From NCBI RefSeq assembly GCF_944324995.1, contig NZ_CALUYL010000005.1:39654-103653 (forward strand): a stretch of 64,000 nucleotides of DNA. Direction: 5' to 3'. The notes beneath the pieces were generated by a model that saw nothing but the letters and a program-made list of their open reading frames with translations, searched no databases and had not been told where the DNA came from. Numbering within the stretch: position 1 is the first letter of the stretch; each line of letters begins with the position of its first letter. Positions 52,923-61,769 of the stretch are shown here, piece by piece. This stretch comes from an uncultured Mailhella sp. GTDB lineage: Bacteria; Desulfobacterota; Desulfovibrionia; Desulfovibrionales; Desulfovibrionaceae. The translations under genes were made by a program, and so were the position numbers.

Positions 52923-53594
52923 CTACTTCGCGGCGGGAGCCTTTTCAGCAGGAGCCGCGGCCTTGGGAGCGGCCTTGTCGGCAGGCGCGGCAGCCTTGGG
53001 AGCCGCAGCCTTGGCGGAATCGGCGGAAGCCTTGTCGGCGGGAGCGGTGGCGTTGCCGGGTTCGGGCAGCGCGGGCTTTTCCAGAGAAGGAAGCTCGCCG
53101 AAGGTGGCGGGATCGGCGTCGAGAATGGCCTTCACGGCTTCCGTCATATCCACTTCGGGGGCGTAGGAAGGCATGACTTCGTCGCTGAACAGACCAAACA
53201 GACCGCGCTCGGTCTGGCACTTTTCAAAGGCTTTCTTCATTTCGGTCTGCATCACGTTCATCACGTGTTCCTGATCCTGCTTGATGACGTTCTGCAGGAA
53301 ATAGACGCGGCTCTGCAGCTGCTTCTGCAAACGCTGCACTTCGGCCTCGTTCTTGTCCTTCTGCGCCTTTTCGACCTTCTGCTGCAGTTCGGTCAGCACG
53401 GCCATGGCCTTGTTTTCCAGTTCGCCGACGCGGGCTATGCCCTGCTTGCCGAGCTTCGTATCCTGATACAGCTTGGAAATCTGCACCACGCCGAACTGCG
53501 GAACGGGCTTCTGGGGCTTGGCTTCTTCGTTGCAGCCGCCGAGCAGCGCCAGCATGGACACAAGGGCAAGAGCGGAAACTATGTTTCTGTTCAT
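52923..53594 (-). CDS. OmpH/Skp-like lipoprotein with Ala/Pro/Lys tail
   Basis: This 223-residue protein has a lipoprotein signal with lipobox LGGC (Cys about residue 21). A Skp-like start (FGVVQISKLYQDTKLGKQG) leads into a long coiled coil (about 55-130). The C-terminal 60 residues are a repetitive Ala/Pro/Lys/Asp tail (APADKA, AAPKAA). AGGAG lies 9 bases before the ATG at 53594; longer frames lack a signal. Skp-type proteins chaperone outer-membrane proteins in the periplasm. Lipid attachment and the repetitive tail differ from classic Skp, so the role is inferred. Confidence 0.75.
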   Translation of the reverse strand: MNRNIVSALALVSMLALLGGCNEEAKPQKPVPQFGVVQISKLYQDTKLGKQGIARVGELENKAMAVLTELQQKVEKAQKDKNEAEVQRLQKQLQSRVYFLQNVIKQDQEHVMNVMQTEMKKAFEKCQTERGLFGLFSDEVMPSYAPEVDMTEAVKAILDADPATFGELPSLEKPALPEPGNATAPADKASADSAKAAAPKAAAPADKAAPKAAAPAEKAPAAK

Positions 53595-53882
53595 TATTGT
53601 CATCTCCTGTGGTGAAATATCCCGATCTCCGTAGCCGGAGCGGAAATGTCCTGAAAGAGATACGCTTTTTGCCCGTTCTCGGCAATGGGGCGAGACGGGG
53701 AAAAATTTTGCCCGCGGCAAAAGCCCCGCCCTTGACACCGACGCCCGGCAAGAGCATTCCCAGCTTATGGGGAACGCTCAACGCGCTCCCCCGAAATTCG
53801 GCCTTCTTCCCGCAAAGCGGCAAACGGCGCGCCCCGCACGAAGAAGACCACACCAACGCGCCCCATACCTGCGAGGCTACGC

Positions 53883-54170
53883 ATGGCAGACCCCAGATCG
53901 GAAGCGGCCATAGAAAAACTGAGAGCCGAAATTGACGCCATTGACGACGAAATGCTCACCCTCGTGCGCCGACGCTTCAACCTGAGCCGCCGCATCATGA
54001 CCGACGAACACCGCTACGGCATGCCCGTGGAAGTGTTCAGCCACGACAGAGAACAGCAAACCATCGACCGCCTGAAAAAACTCAACGAAGACTCCGACTG
54101 CCCCATGCGCAGCGCCCATATCGGCAATATCTGGCAAATGATCTTCTCCTGCACCCGCGTAGGCTGGTGA
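53883..54170 (+). CDS. Chorismate mutase, AroQ type
   Basis: This 95-residue all-helical enzyme would convert chorismate to prephenate for Phe and Tyr synthesis. Helix 1 reads IEKLRAEIDAIDDEMLTLVRRRFNLSRRI, the hallmark of the AroQ fold with its catalytic Arg and Lys/Arg positions. The length equals a free-standing mutase domain. No clear Shine-Dalgarno site precedes the ATG at 53883. No other aromatic-pathway gene is adjacent. Confidence 0.85.
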   Translation: MADPRSEAAIEKLRAEIDAIDDEMLTLVRRRFNLSRRIMTDEHRYGMPVEVFSHDREQQTIDRLKKLNEDSDCPMRSAHIGNIWQMIFSCTRVGW

Positions 54171-54189
54171 GATGAGAGGAAGAAGAGGT

Positions 54190-54462
54190 TAGGCGGGGGA
54201 AGGGAGAGAACCTTTTGATTGAAGATTGCAAATTACACTTCTCCCGAGTACCGCCCACGCCCGTCTGCCCTGGACACGCTGTACGACCTGCGGGACTTGC
54301 ACGACGCCCGCTGCGCTTTACGCCGCGGGTGAATCGCGGCTACTGGCGGACGTCGGCGCGGGCTCCTCACCTCGCCCGCGTTCCCCCGAGCGTTGTCAAA
54401 AAGCTGAAAGAACCAAGGGGGCGCAGGGGGAATTATTCCCCCCGATGCCTTTCCTGCCTTTC
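54190..54462 (+). repeat. Structured dispersed repeat, copy D (shortened), with half of a family E repeat
   Basis: From 54190 GGCGGGGGAAGGGAGAG matches one arm of the 17.1 kb inverted repeat. From about 54,250 the sequence follows copy A: hairpin GCCGCGG-GTGAA-TCGCGGC (54322-54340) in the place of GCCGGAA-GTGAA-TTCCGGC, then GTCGGCGCGGGCTC. The twin-hairpin middle is missing. The end module GGGGGAATTATTCCCCCC follows at 54,426-54,443, next to the end of the sirtuin gene. Confidence 0.7.
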
Positions 54463-55335
54463 TCAATATCCAAGGAGGGAGAGGGATTCCGCAATATCGC
54501 CTTTGAGCCAGACGGAGCGGTCGGCGATTTCCGAGGGGACGCAGGGGGGGGCGCCGTTCATGGCGGCGTAGGTGACGAGGCTGCTTTTCCGGGTCAGCTG
54601 CCAGAAGGGGAACTTGATGATGCCGGGGGTATTGTAGCCCACGCCGAGTTCGAGGCAGACGAGGCGGCAGTGTTCGTGCTCCTTCAGGAATTTCCGGTAG
54701 CGTTCATTGGCGGCGAACCAGCCTTCGTCCTGCACGAAGGAGTCGTCACAGCGCAGGTTCATGGTCATGAGTCTGCCGCAGCGGGGGCAGCGGGGCACGA
54801 GTTCGGAGGGGACGCGCATATTTTTCTGCTGTTCCATCATGAGTCTGACGACGGATTCATTGTCGTAGGTGCTTTCGTGGCAGGGGGTGGCGCACTGCCA
54901 GAGGCCGTAGTCGCCCTGCATGTAGAAAAGCCGCGACTTGTCGAAGCCTGCGAGCTGAAACTGATGGTCCACGTTGGACGTGAGCACGAAATAGTCCCGC
55001 CCCTGCACGAGCTTCAGAAGCCGCCGGTACAGCGGCATGGGGCCGGGCTCGTAGCGGTTGTACCAGATATGGCGGCTCCACCAGGCCCAGTGTTCCTCGG
55101 GCGTGGGAAAGCGGTAGAACCCGCCGGAGTACATGTCCGTTATGCCGCAGGCATCGGCAAAGTCGCCGAAAAGCCGGTGGAAGCGCTCGCCGGAATAGGT
55201 CAGTCCCGCCGAGTCGGAAAGTCCGGCTCCCGCGCCTACGAGCACGGCGTCGGCCTCGGCCAGCGCCCGCGCGAGTCGTTCGGCGTCACTGAAGCAGACG
55301 TCGGTATATTTGTGCGTCGGAATCCTTGAACACAT
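54463..55335 (-). CDS. Class M sirtuin (SirTM), probable protein ADP-ribosyltransferase
   Basis: This 290-residue protein has a Rossmann NAD site (AVLVGAGAGLSDSAG near 30-44) and LTSNVDHQF. In MQGDYGLWQC a Gln stands where deacetylase sirtuins have the catalytic His, as in SirTM enzymes, which modify lipoylated carrier proteins by ADP-ribosylation. Cys pairs in QCATPC and CPRCGR may bind zinc. The ATG at 55335 has GGTGAT upstream and lies 50 bp inside the macrodomain gene. The next gene upstream encodes the expected eraser. No lipoate ligase or GcvH-like carrier gene is in the window. Confidence 0.85.
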   Translation of the reverse strand: MCSRIPTHKYTDVCFSDAERLARALAEADAVLVGAGAGLSDSAGLTYSGERFHRLFGDFADACGITDMYSGGFYRFPTPEEHWAWWSRHIWYNRYEPGPMPLYRRLLKLVQGRDYFVLTSNVDHQFQLAGFDKSRLFYMQGDYGLWQCATPCHESTYDNESVVRLMMEQQKNMRVPSELVPRCPRCGRLMTMNLRCDDSFVQDEGWFAANERYRKFLKEHEHCRLVCLELGVGYNTPGIIKFPFWQLTRKSSLVTYAAMNGAPPCVPSEIADRSVWLKGDIAESLSLLGY

Positions 55336-56053
55336 TGAATATCACCTTTTGTATGGACGGAAGGGAGGCAAGGCGTTCCGTTACGGTTTCCACGGCCGTT
55401 TCCGCGGCCTGCTGCGGCGGAAAATGGAACTCTCCCGTGGAGATGCAGCAGAAGGCCAGGCTGGCGACGCCGTTTTTCGCCGCAAGGTCGAGACAGGAAG
55501 CGTAGCACGAGGCCAGGGCCGCCCTGTCCCCGGCCGTGAGCGGCCCGCGCGCCACCGGTCCCACCGTGTGGATGACGAAGCGGCACGGAAGGTTGAAGCC
55601 CGGCGTGATTTTTGCGCCGCCGGTCTTCTCCTCATGCCCCTGCTCCTTCATGATGCGAGCACAGGCAAGACGAAGCTGAACGCCCGCAAAGGTATGTATG
55701 GCGTTGTCGATGCATCCGTGATTCGGGCAGAAGCAGCCCAGCATGGCGCTGTTGGCCGCGTTCACTATGGCGTCGCAGCCGAGCGTGGTAATGTCGCCCT
55801 GCCAGAGCGAGAGACGCCCGCGCATGAACGGCACGTCCTTTTCGGGCGTCACGCCCCGCGCGCGCAGCTCCTCCTGCAGATAGGCGTCCTGCACGCTCAA
55901 GAACTCCCGCGATGCGGGCACGGGAGGCCGTACGTTGAAAAGCGCCCGAAGCAGCCTTTTCTGCGACGCTTCGCCCGCAGGCGCTGCGGCCGCCTCGCCC
56001 CGTTCCCTGAGCAGGGCCTCAATAAGCCATGTTCTGCGCTCGCCCTGCGTCAC
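55286..56053 (-). CDS. Zinc-containing macrodomain ADP-ribosylhydrolase linked to SirTM
   Basis: This 255-residue enzyme should remove ADP-ribose added by the sirtuin. The start is taken as the GTG at 56053, whose last two bases open the TGA of the upstream gene (GTGA); a longer frame to 56227 is a shadow of that gene. The macrodomain (about 85-255) has GDITTLGCDAIVNAANSAML and the putative zinc ligands in GCFCPNHGC, then IDNAIHTFAG and the ribose loop CISTGEFHFP. Residues 1-80 form a helical N-terminal part typical of this subfamily. Confidence 0.85.
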   Translation of the reverse strand: MTQGERRTWLIEALLRERGEAAAAPAGEASQKRLLRALFNVRPPVPASREFLSVQDAYLQEELRARGVTPEKDVPFMRGRLSLWQGDITTLGCDAIVNAANSAMLGCFCPNHGCIDNAIHTFAGVQLRLACARIMKEQGHEEKTGGAKITPGFNLPCRFVIHTVGPVARGPLTAGDRAALASCYASCLDLAAKNGVASLAFCCISTGEFHFPPQQAAETAVETVTERLASLPSIQKVIFNVFKDSDAQIYRRLLQ

Positions 56054-56739
56054 GCCCTTTTCCCCGCCTCGTCGGCAAGTCCCTTGTGCTGCACGGCATG
56101 GGCGGGACAATGAATCCAGCAGTCGCCGCACTCGTCGCAGCGCGAACCGTCGATGACATACCTGTCTCCTTCCCGATGCACGGCCTTGAACGTACACACG
56201 CGCTCGCACATGCCGCAGCCCGCGCACGCTTCCGTAATGCGGAGTCCGGCCTTTTCCACGGGATGTCCGCCAAAGGAAAAGCGCTCCCGCTCCAGCTTGT
56301 GATCCCTGAATTTCATGTCGAAATCATAGTCGAATATCTCGCCTTTCGCCCGGTACAGCACAAAGGTCGTCATGGCCGGGTAGCGCTGCTGATCCTCTAT
56401 GCCGTAGCTGAACGCCGGATCGTTCTTCGCCTTTATCTCCTCCATGCTCACTTCCCGCACGTCGCCCGTCACGCGGATGAAATACCCCGGAGCCATCTCC
56501 AGCGAGCGGTCGTCCCGCATGGTCACCAGAGACGAGGCCGACATGCCGCACACAGACACCTTGCCCGTTTCCTTGAGCTGACGGTAAAACGGCTTCGTGG
56601 TCATGGTCATGAAGTACAGTCCCTCGTCGTCGCACGCCAGAAAATGGGCAATGCGCGTTGCCGGCTCGTCGCCGTTCACCGTGGCGAACACGCAGCTTCC
56701 TATGCGGTCGAACCGTTCGTAAATCTCCCGTATGGTCAT
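56050..56739 (-). CDS. FMN split-barrel protein fused to a 2[4Fe-4S] ferredoxin domain
   Basis: This 229-residue protein has an N-terminal pyridoxamine-oxidase-like flavin-binding barrel (about 1-135, SCVFATVNGDEPATRIAHF). The C-terminal ferredoxin (about 165-220) has two clusters: CAGCGMCERVC and CDECGDCWIHC. It is cytoplasmic and likely moves electrons between an iron-sulfur donor and a flavin-bound substrate. GGAGG precedes the ATG at 56739. It overlaps the macrodomain gene, so it belongs to the sirtuin operon. There it takes the place of the lipoyl-carrier and oxidoreductase genes of known SirTM operons. Confidence 0.82.
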   Translation of the reverse strand: MTIREIYERFDRIGSCVFATVNGDEPATRIAHFLACDDEGLYFMTMTTKPFYRQLKETGKVSVCGMSASSLVTMRDDRSLEMAPGYFIRVTGDVREVSMEEIKAKNDPAFSYGIEDQQRYPAMTTFVLYRAKGEIFDYDFDMKFRDHKLERERFSFGGHPVEKAGLRITEACAGCGMCERVCTFKAVHREGDRYVIDGSRCDECGDCWIHCPAHAVQHKGLADEAGKRA

Positions 56740-56835
56740 GCTCTTCCTCCCTGCGCCGCGCCTCCGCCCCGGCGTCCCGTTCACGAACCGGCAACAGAGA
56801 CGTGCGGCAAAACGCCGTCGATATTATTCGATATC

Positions 56836-56864
56836 AAAATATATCATCCAAACCTTTCTGTAAA
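56836..56864 (-). promoter_or_regulatory. Promoter of the flavin-ferredoxin/macrodomain/sirtuin operon
   Basis: On the minus strand TTTACA (56864-56859), 17 bases, TATTTT (56841-56836), in an AT-rich patch with GATATC palindromic words. The rest of the gap 56,865-57,067 shows no gene. Confidence 0.5.
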
Positions 56865-57067
56865 GGGGAAAACGACATGCTGCGCAAACGCCCGCCTCCC
56901 CCAAAGACCGGCGTCGGACGCAGGGAAAAGGGTCCCGCCGCTCATGGGAACGAGATGCGCAGACAAGGCGACGCCCCGGCCGGAAAAAGCGCACGAAGCC
57001 GCCCCGTTTTTGCAACCGGCCCTGCGGCCGCAGGCGATGCGCCCCGCGCGTTCTGCAATGGCCAGCG

Positions 57068-57628
57068 TCACTCCATAAGGCACGCGCCCACCTCGATGAC
57101 GCCCGCCAGCAGCATGACGAGAATGGGATTCATCCGAAATTTCAGGAGCAGAACAAGGCTGAAGACAAAGATGCCCGCAAGACGCAGATTGACGTCCCCG
57201 AGCGCGAAAATCGCCTCATGATTCCAGAAGGCCGACATGAGGATATCCACGCCGGAGGCGGCGATAAGGGCCACCACGGCCGGGCGCAGGATGTCGAACA
57301 CGCCTTGAAGCAGGGTCATGTCCCTGTATTTCAGGTACATTTTCGCCACCAGGGTGACGATGAAGCAGGCCGGGAGCACGCAGCCCGCGGTAGCGATGAC
57401 GGCTCCGGGCAGCCCTGCCAGGCGCGTGCCCACGAAGGTGGCCGCGTTGACCGCGATGGAGCCGGGCGTCATTTGCGATATGGTGACGAGATCGGTGAAC
57501 TCACGCATGGACAGCCATCCGTAGTTTCCCACCACCTCGCCCTGAATGAGCGGCAGGGCCGCGTATCCGCCTCCGAAGCTGAACGCGCCTATCTTGAGAA
57601 AACAGAAAAAAATATCCCAGTACATCAT
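57068..57628 (-). CDS. Chromate transporter family protein, second half
   Basis: This 186-residue membrane protein is one half of a split ChrA. The signature is FLKIGAFSFGGGYAALPLIQ, and TPGSIAVNAATFVG follows in the next conserved block. It has about five to six transmembrane segments. The ATG at 57628 overlaps the TGA of the first half in an ATGATG junction. Split ChrA pairs act together as anion exporters; chromate export is known for some and not assured for all. Confidence 0.85.
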   Translation of the reverse strand: MMYWDIFFCFLKIGAFSFGGGYAALPLIQGEVVGNYGWLSMREFTDLVTISQMTPGSIAVNAATFVGTRLAGLPGAVIATAGCVLPACFIVTLVAKMYLKYRDMTLLQGVFDILRPAVVALIAASGVDILMSAFWNHEAIFALGDVNLRLAGIFVFSLVLLLKFRMNPILVMLLAGVIEVGACLME

Positions 57629-58191
57629 TGTTTTCTGCTCCTCATGAGGCGCAGGGCGTGTACGAGCCCCACGCCGATGCACGCCAGGACCACATAAATC
57701 ACGTTGATGCGAAGGCACACCGCCGCAACAAACGCCCCCGCCATGACGAGCATGGCCGTCAGGTCGCGCTTTTTCACGTATCCTTTCGCCATGTCCCACA
57801 CCACGGCGAAAATCACGGCTCCCACGCCGGCCTGCATGCCCAGAAGCAGCCGCTTCACGAGTTCGTTGTCGCCGACGGCACGATAGCCCAGCGCAATCAG
57901 CGATATGATGACCAGCGGCGGAATCGTGGTGGCCACCACCGTGATGAACATGCCCAGAAGTCCGGCCAGCTTGTAGCCCACCACGATGGCCCCGCTGATG
58001 GCTATGGAACCGGGCGCCGTTTCCGCTATGGCCACAAGATCCAGCATTTCATCGTTCTCTATCCAGTGAAACTTGTCCACAAACGTCTTCTTCATGAGAG
58101 ATACGATGACGTAGCCGCCCCCGAAGGTGAACGCGCTCAGTTCCAGCGTGGAAAGAAACAGCTTCCATAAAAGTCCGCGTTGCCGTGCCAT
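57625..58191 (-). CDS. Chromate transporter family protein, first half
   Basis: This 188-residue membrane protein has the ChrA half-domain motif LELSAFTFGGGYVIVSLM and TAPGSIAISGAIVVG. About six hydrophobic segments are visible. It is translationally coupled to the second half. A LysR regulator is divergent 96 bp away and is the likely regulator of the pair. Confidence 0.85.
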   Translation of the reverse strand: MARQRGLLWKLFLSTLELSAFTFGGGYVIVSLMKKTFVDKFHWIENDEMLDLVAIAETAPGSIAISGAIVVGYKLAGLLGMFITVVATTIPPLVIISLIALGYRAVGDNELVKRLLLGMQAGVGAVIFAVVWDMAKGYVKKRDLTAMLVMAGAFVAAVCLRINVIYVVLACIGVGLVHALRLMRSRKQ

Positions 58192-58287
58192 GTCGTGCTC
58201 CTTTGCGCAGCAACCATGAATCGGATTGATTAAGAAGTAAAATAGTATTATCTGATGAAATCCATAACCGTTTAATTATGTATCGCC

Positions 58288-59169
58288 ATGACACTCCGAC
58301 ATCTGCATATTTTCGTGACGGTGTTTCAGGCCGGAGGCATCACGAGGGCGGCGCATATTCTTCACGTGGCGCAGCCGTCCATAAGCCTCGCCGTGCATGA
58401 ACTGGAAGAACACTACGGCGTGCGCCTGTTTGAACGCACAGGACGAAAAATCGTTCCCACCGAATGCGGCAGAAGCTTCTACGGCTACGCGCTGCACATC
58501 GTTTCTCTGTTCCGCGACATGGAACACCACATGGCCGACTGGAACAGCGCCGGAACCTTGCGCATAGGCGCAAGCATCACCGTGGGAACCCATGTGCTCC
58601 CCGCCCTGCTCGATCGCTGCAAACAGCGCTTTCCCGATATCCGCGCCGAAGTCGTCATCAACAATTCCGCCACCATAGAACGCTTCGCCGTGGACAACGC
58701 CATTGACGTGGGACTCATCGAAAACAATCCCGAACACCCGGACATCCACAGCACCCCGTTCAGAAAGGACCGCCTCTGCGGCATCGCTCCGCCCGGTCAC
58801 CCCCTCGCCGGTCGCGCCGGCGTCACCCTGCCGGAACTCGCCCGATTCCCCCTGCTGCTGAGAGAAAAAGGAAGCGGCAGCCGCGAAATCCTCGACGCCT
58901 GCTTCGCCCTCGATCAGCTCTCCGTCCGCCCCCTCTGGGAAAGCGTCAGCAACCAGGCCATCATCAGCGGCGTGGCCGCAGGCCTCGGCGTCGCCGTGCT
59001 CTCCGAACTGCTCGTCGCCCCCAGCGTCCAGACCGGCCGCATCAGCCCCTTCTCCCTCCAGCCCGCCCTCGAACGAAACTTCATCATCATCCGACACAAA
59101 AGCAAATACCTCACCCCGCCCCTCCAGGCATTCATGGAACTCTGCCTCGACGGACAAAACAGGGATTGA
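58288..59169 (+). CDS. LysR-family transcriptional regulator
   Basis: This 293-residue regulator has an N-terminal winged helix-turn-helix (1-60, ITRAAHILHVAQPSISLAVHELE) and a periplasmic-binding-like effector domain (about 88-290). It is divergent from the split chromate transporter genes, the classic LysR arrangement. The inducer is unknown. The 96-bp shared promoter region is AT-rich. Its gene ends next to a dispersed repeat. Confidence 0.9.
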   Translation: MTLRHLHIFVTVFQAGGITRAAHILHVAQPSISLAVHELEEHYGVRLFERTGRKIVPTECGRSFYGYALHIVSLFRDMEHHMADWNSAGTLRIGASITVGTHVLPALLDRCKQRFPDIRAEVVINNSATIERFAVDNAIDVGLIENNPEHPDIHSTPFRKDRLCGIAPPGHPLAGRAGVTLPELARFPLLLREKGSGSREILDACFALDQLSVRPLWESVSNQAIISGVAAGLGVAVLSELLVAPSVQTGRISPFSLQPALERNFIIIRHKSKYLTPPLQAFMELCLDGQNRD

Positions 59170-59214
59170 GAGGAAGAGGATCAGGAAAGAGCCTCGGGGC
59201 GCTGCCCCGAACCC

Positions 59215-59735
59215 CGGAAAGGCAGGAAGAAAGGAAAGGCATGCGGGGGAAATAATTCCCCGACAAAGTCGGGACAAGCCCCCCGCGCCCCCCTGATTCC
59301 GCCTCCCGGCTTCGCCGGTTCGGCAGGACATGGTGAACGGGAAGATTATGCCCGAGGCAAAGGGCGGGGCGTTCGGAAAGACGACGGCTGCAAGGGGTGG
59401 TGTGCTCGGCGGGCGCTGTTCGGGCTGCGGACTCAGTGCAGGTGTGCGCTGCTGCGCCCACCTGCGGCGGCCGACTCCTGTCCGGCCTGCGCCGGACAGT
59501 CGTGTCAAAGGAAAGGATTTCCAGATGTTTTTTTAGGGGAAGAAACGTCGAGAGCTGACGATGCAGACCGAAAAATATTCTCTCAACGCTCCGGGGCCAG
59601 CGACCTGTCTTCAGACGGTCGCGCCGACGGCAGGCAAGTAGCCGGAATTCACTTCCGGCGTTAAACGCAGCCGCCGTCGTACAAGTTTCGCAGTCCGTAC
59701 AGCGTGTCTTGTGCAAACGGGCCGCAGCGCCCAAC
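59215..59735 (-). repeat. Structured dispersed repeat, copy C (inverted, full length)
   Basis: Read on the minus strand it has the same order as copy A. The hairpin with the GTGAA loop is at 59641-59659. The two adjacent hairpins are at 59472-59502 and 59438-59465. The end module contains CCGACAAAGTCGG and GGGGGAAATAATTCCCC (59,246-59,275). The stem at 59438-59465 differs from copies A and B by paired changes that keep it closed. It lies between two convergent genes. Confidence 0.75.
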
Positions 59736-59741
59736 CGGGCG

Positions 59742-60791
59742 TCATTTGTCCTGTGTCGCGGGTTCCGTTTCGACCTTTTTCGGGTGGCTGAACATGCTTC
59801 TGCGGCGTTTTTCCGCGGCGGAGTAAATGAGCTGGAACACGTACTCCTCAAGGCCGCTGCGGGCTTCGCCGGGAAGATCGACAAGCGCAGCCTCGGCTCT
59901 GGCCATGGTCTTGTGACCGCCGCCACCGCCCACACCGGTGAACACGCACGACGCCACGGCGCCGAGATCCATTTTGCCGTAGCCGCCGCGGAACACAACG
60001 ATGACCCGCCCGGCGCTCACGCCGCACACGGCCACCCAGCGCAGGCCGTGAACCTTGAGGAAGAAATCGGCAACAACCACGAGAATGTCCGAACTTTCCA
60101 CCTTGCCGAGCCACACGTAGCTGCCGCGTCCGCAGGGGCGCAGCGTTTCAAAGGCGCGCGAGAAGTACGGAAGCCATTCGGGCATGTATTCGCTGCGCAG
60201 GATGCGGTTCATGAGGTTGGCGTCGCCGAAGCGGCTCAGATAATGATAGGCGCGCAGATCCACGTCGGTGCAGCCTCGGCCGAAGGTGGCGGTGTCGGTG
60301 CGGATGCCGTATTGCAGCGCGGTGGCCAGCAGCCTTGCGGGGCGAATGCCTGCGGAATAGAGGTATTCGGTCATCATGGTGCTCACGGAGCCGTAGTCGG
60401 GACGGATGTCCTGAAACGGCGCGGAACAGGGTTCCGCGGCCTTGGGATGATGATCGATGACCACGGAGAACTCCAGATCCGCGAACGCCGGATTGTGATG
60501 CGCCTGCGAATCGACCAGGGCGAAGCGCTGGAACTTCCTGCGCATGGAAGGACGCCACTTCACCACCGGAATGTTCAGATACCGGATCATGGCCAGATTG
60601 TCCGGCCGGGTGATTTCGTTGGTTCGGGCGATGGTCACGCTCTTCACTTTTGAGCGTATGATGCGCTGAAGGGCCATGGCGCTGGCAAGAGCGTCGGGGT
60701 CGGCGGTGATGAGTATGGCCCACGACTCTTCCCTGACAAGCAGAGCCTGAAGCTGCGCAAGCTGCGCGGAAAGTACGCGGAAATAAGCCAT
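59742..60791 (-). CDS. DHH/DHHA1-family phosphoesterase (NrnA-like)
   Basis: This 349-residue protein has an N-terminal DHH domain with the metal motifs ITADPDALASAMAL (about 28-41) and VVIDHHPKA (about 108-116). The C-terminal DHHA1 domain has TGVGGGGGHKTMARAEAAL, the substrate-binding Gly-rich loop. Relatives degrade nanoRNA, pAp or cyclic dinucleotides. The GGEEF-like or PAS domains of GdpP are absent, so a soluble NrnA-type enzyme is more likely. A polyprenyl synthase gene ends 12 bp upstream on the same strand, so the two form an operon. Confidence 0.85.
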   Translation of the reverse strand: MAYFRVLSAQLAQLQALLVREESWAILITADPDALASAMALQRIIRSKVKSVTIARTNEITRPDNLAMIRYLNIPVVKWRPSMRRKFQRFALVDSQAHHNPAFADLEFSVVIDHHPKAAEPCSAPFQDIRPDYGSVSTMMTEYLYSAGIRPARLLATALQYGIRTDTATFGRGCTDVDLRAYHYLSRFGDANLMNRILRSEYMPEWLPYFSRAFETLRPCGRGSYVWLGKVESSDILVVVADFFLKVHGLRWVAVCGVSAGRVIVVFRGGYGKMDLGAVASCVFTGVGGGGGHKTMARAEAALVDLPGEARSGLEEYVFQLIYSAAEKRRRSMFSHPKKVETEPATQDK

Positions 60792-60803
60792 AATCTTCTG
60801 CTC

Positions 60804-61769
60804 CTACGATTTTCGGTTGCGCACGAATTCCAGTGCTTCCCGAAAGAGCTTCTGCTCGAAGCGCTGCGGCAGTCCGTCGAGACAGCGTTCCGCCTTGTCG
60901 AGGTATTCGTCGGCCATGGCGCGGGATTCGGCGTCGAAGCCGAGGCGGCGGATGTCCGCGGCGATGCGCGCCCTGTCCTCAAGGGTGAATGTGCCGTTGC
61001 GGAACTTCTCGCAGAATCCCTCTCTGTCGCAGCGGGGCAGAAACTCCAGATATTTCATGATGGGCGGCGTGAACTTGCCCTCTTCCAGATCTCCGGCGGT
61101 GGGCTTGCCGGTTTCCGATTCGTCGGCGAAATCGAGGGCGTCGTCCACCATCTGGAAGGCGATGCCGAGATTGAGGCCGTAGTCGGAAATGGCGTCCACC
61201 TCCGCAGGGGACGCCTTGGCGTACAGCGCGCCCAGACGGCACGAGCCGCGGATGAGCCAGCCCGTCTTTCCGGCCACGACGTCCACGTATTCCGCGTGGC
61301 TGTGCGAGAGCGAATGCTGAAGCGCAATTTCATGCGTTTCGCCCGCGGCGGTCATGAGCACCGATTCCGACACGCAGGTGAGAAGCTCGGGCCTGCCGAA
61401 CGACGAGGTCTTGTGACTCGCCGCGGCGAGCAGCGCGTCGCCCGCGAGAATGGCCCGCGGAACGTCGTAGAGCACGTGCGCCGAAACCCGGCCCCGGCGC
61501 GAGGATGCGCCGTCGAGCACGTCGTCGTGCAGCAGCGTGGCGACGTGAATCATTTCCGGAATCACGGCCACGTCGTAGAGGCCGTCGCCTTCCGCGCCGA
61601 ACAGGCGCGCCGAGGCGAGCGTCATGAGCGGACGCAGGCGCTTGCCGCCCGCAAGAAGCACATGTCCAACAATATCGCGCAGGGGCGCGGGCATGGCGGC
61701 AAGTTCCCTTTCCAGAGCGGCGTTGACCTTCACCTGCTCGTATTTCAGCACGGACACAAACGTTATCAT
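60804..61769 (-). CDS. Long-chain polyprenyl diphosphate synthase
   Basis: This 321-residue trans-prenyltransferase makes the side chain of menaquinone or a similar quinone. The two Asp-rich motifs are LLHDDVLDGA and DDALDFADE, and GGKRLRP binds the substrate. The start is the ATG at 61769 (MITFVSVLKYEQVKVN); a frame to 61829 adds a basic stretch unlike the family. The residues before the first Asp motif that set chain length do not allow a firm call by eye. Octaprenyl synthase is the nearest general class. Confidence 0.87.
   Translation of the reverse strand: MITFVSVLKYEQVKVNAALERELAAMPAPLRDIVGHVLLAGGKRLRPLMTLASARLFGAEGDGLYDVAVIPEMIHVATLLHDDVLDGASSRRGRVSAHVLYDVPRAILAGDALLAAASHKTSSFGRPELLTCVSESVLMTAAGETHEIALQHSLSHSHAEYVDVVAGKTGWLIRGSCRLGALYAKASPAEVDAISDYGLNLGIAFQMVDDALDFADESETGKPTAGDLEEGKFTPPIMKYLEFLPRCDREGFCEKFRNGTFTLEDRARIAADIRRLGFDAESRAMADEYLDKAERCLDGLPQRFEQKLFREALEFVRNRKS

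Noticed and set aside
54463..55335. Calling the sirtuin a protein deacetylase
   Set aside because: The catalytic His of deacetylase sirtuins is replaced by Gln, and the linked macrodomain points to the ADP-ribosylating class M.
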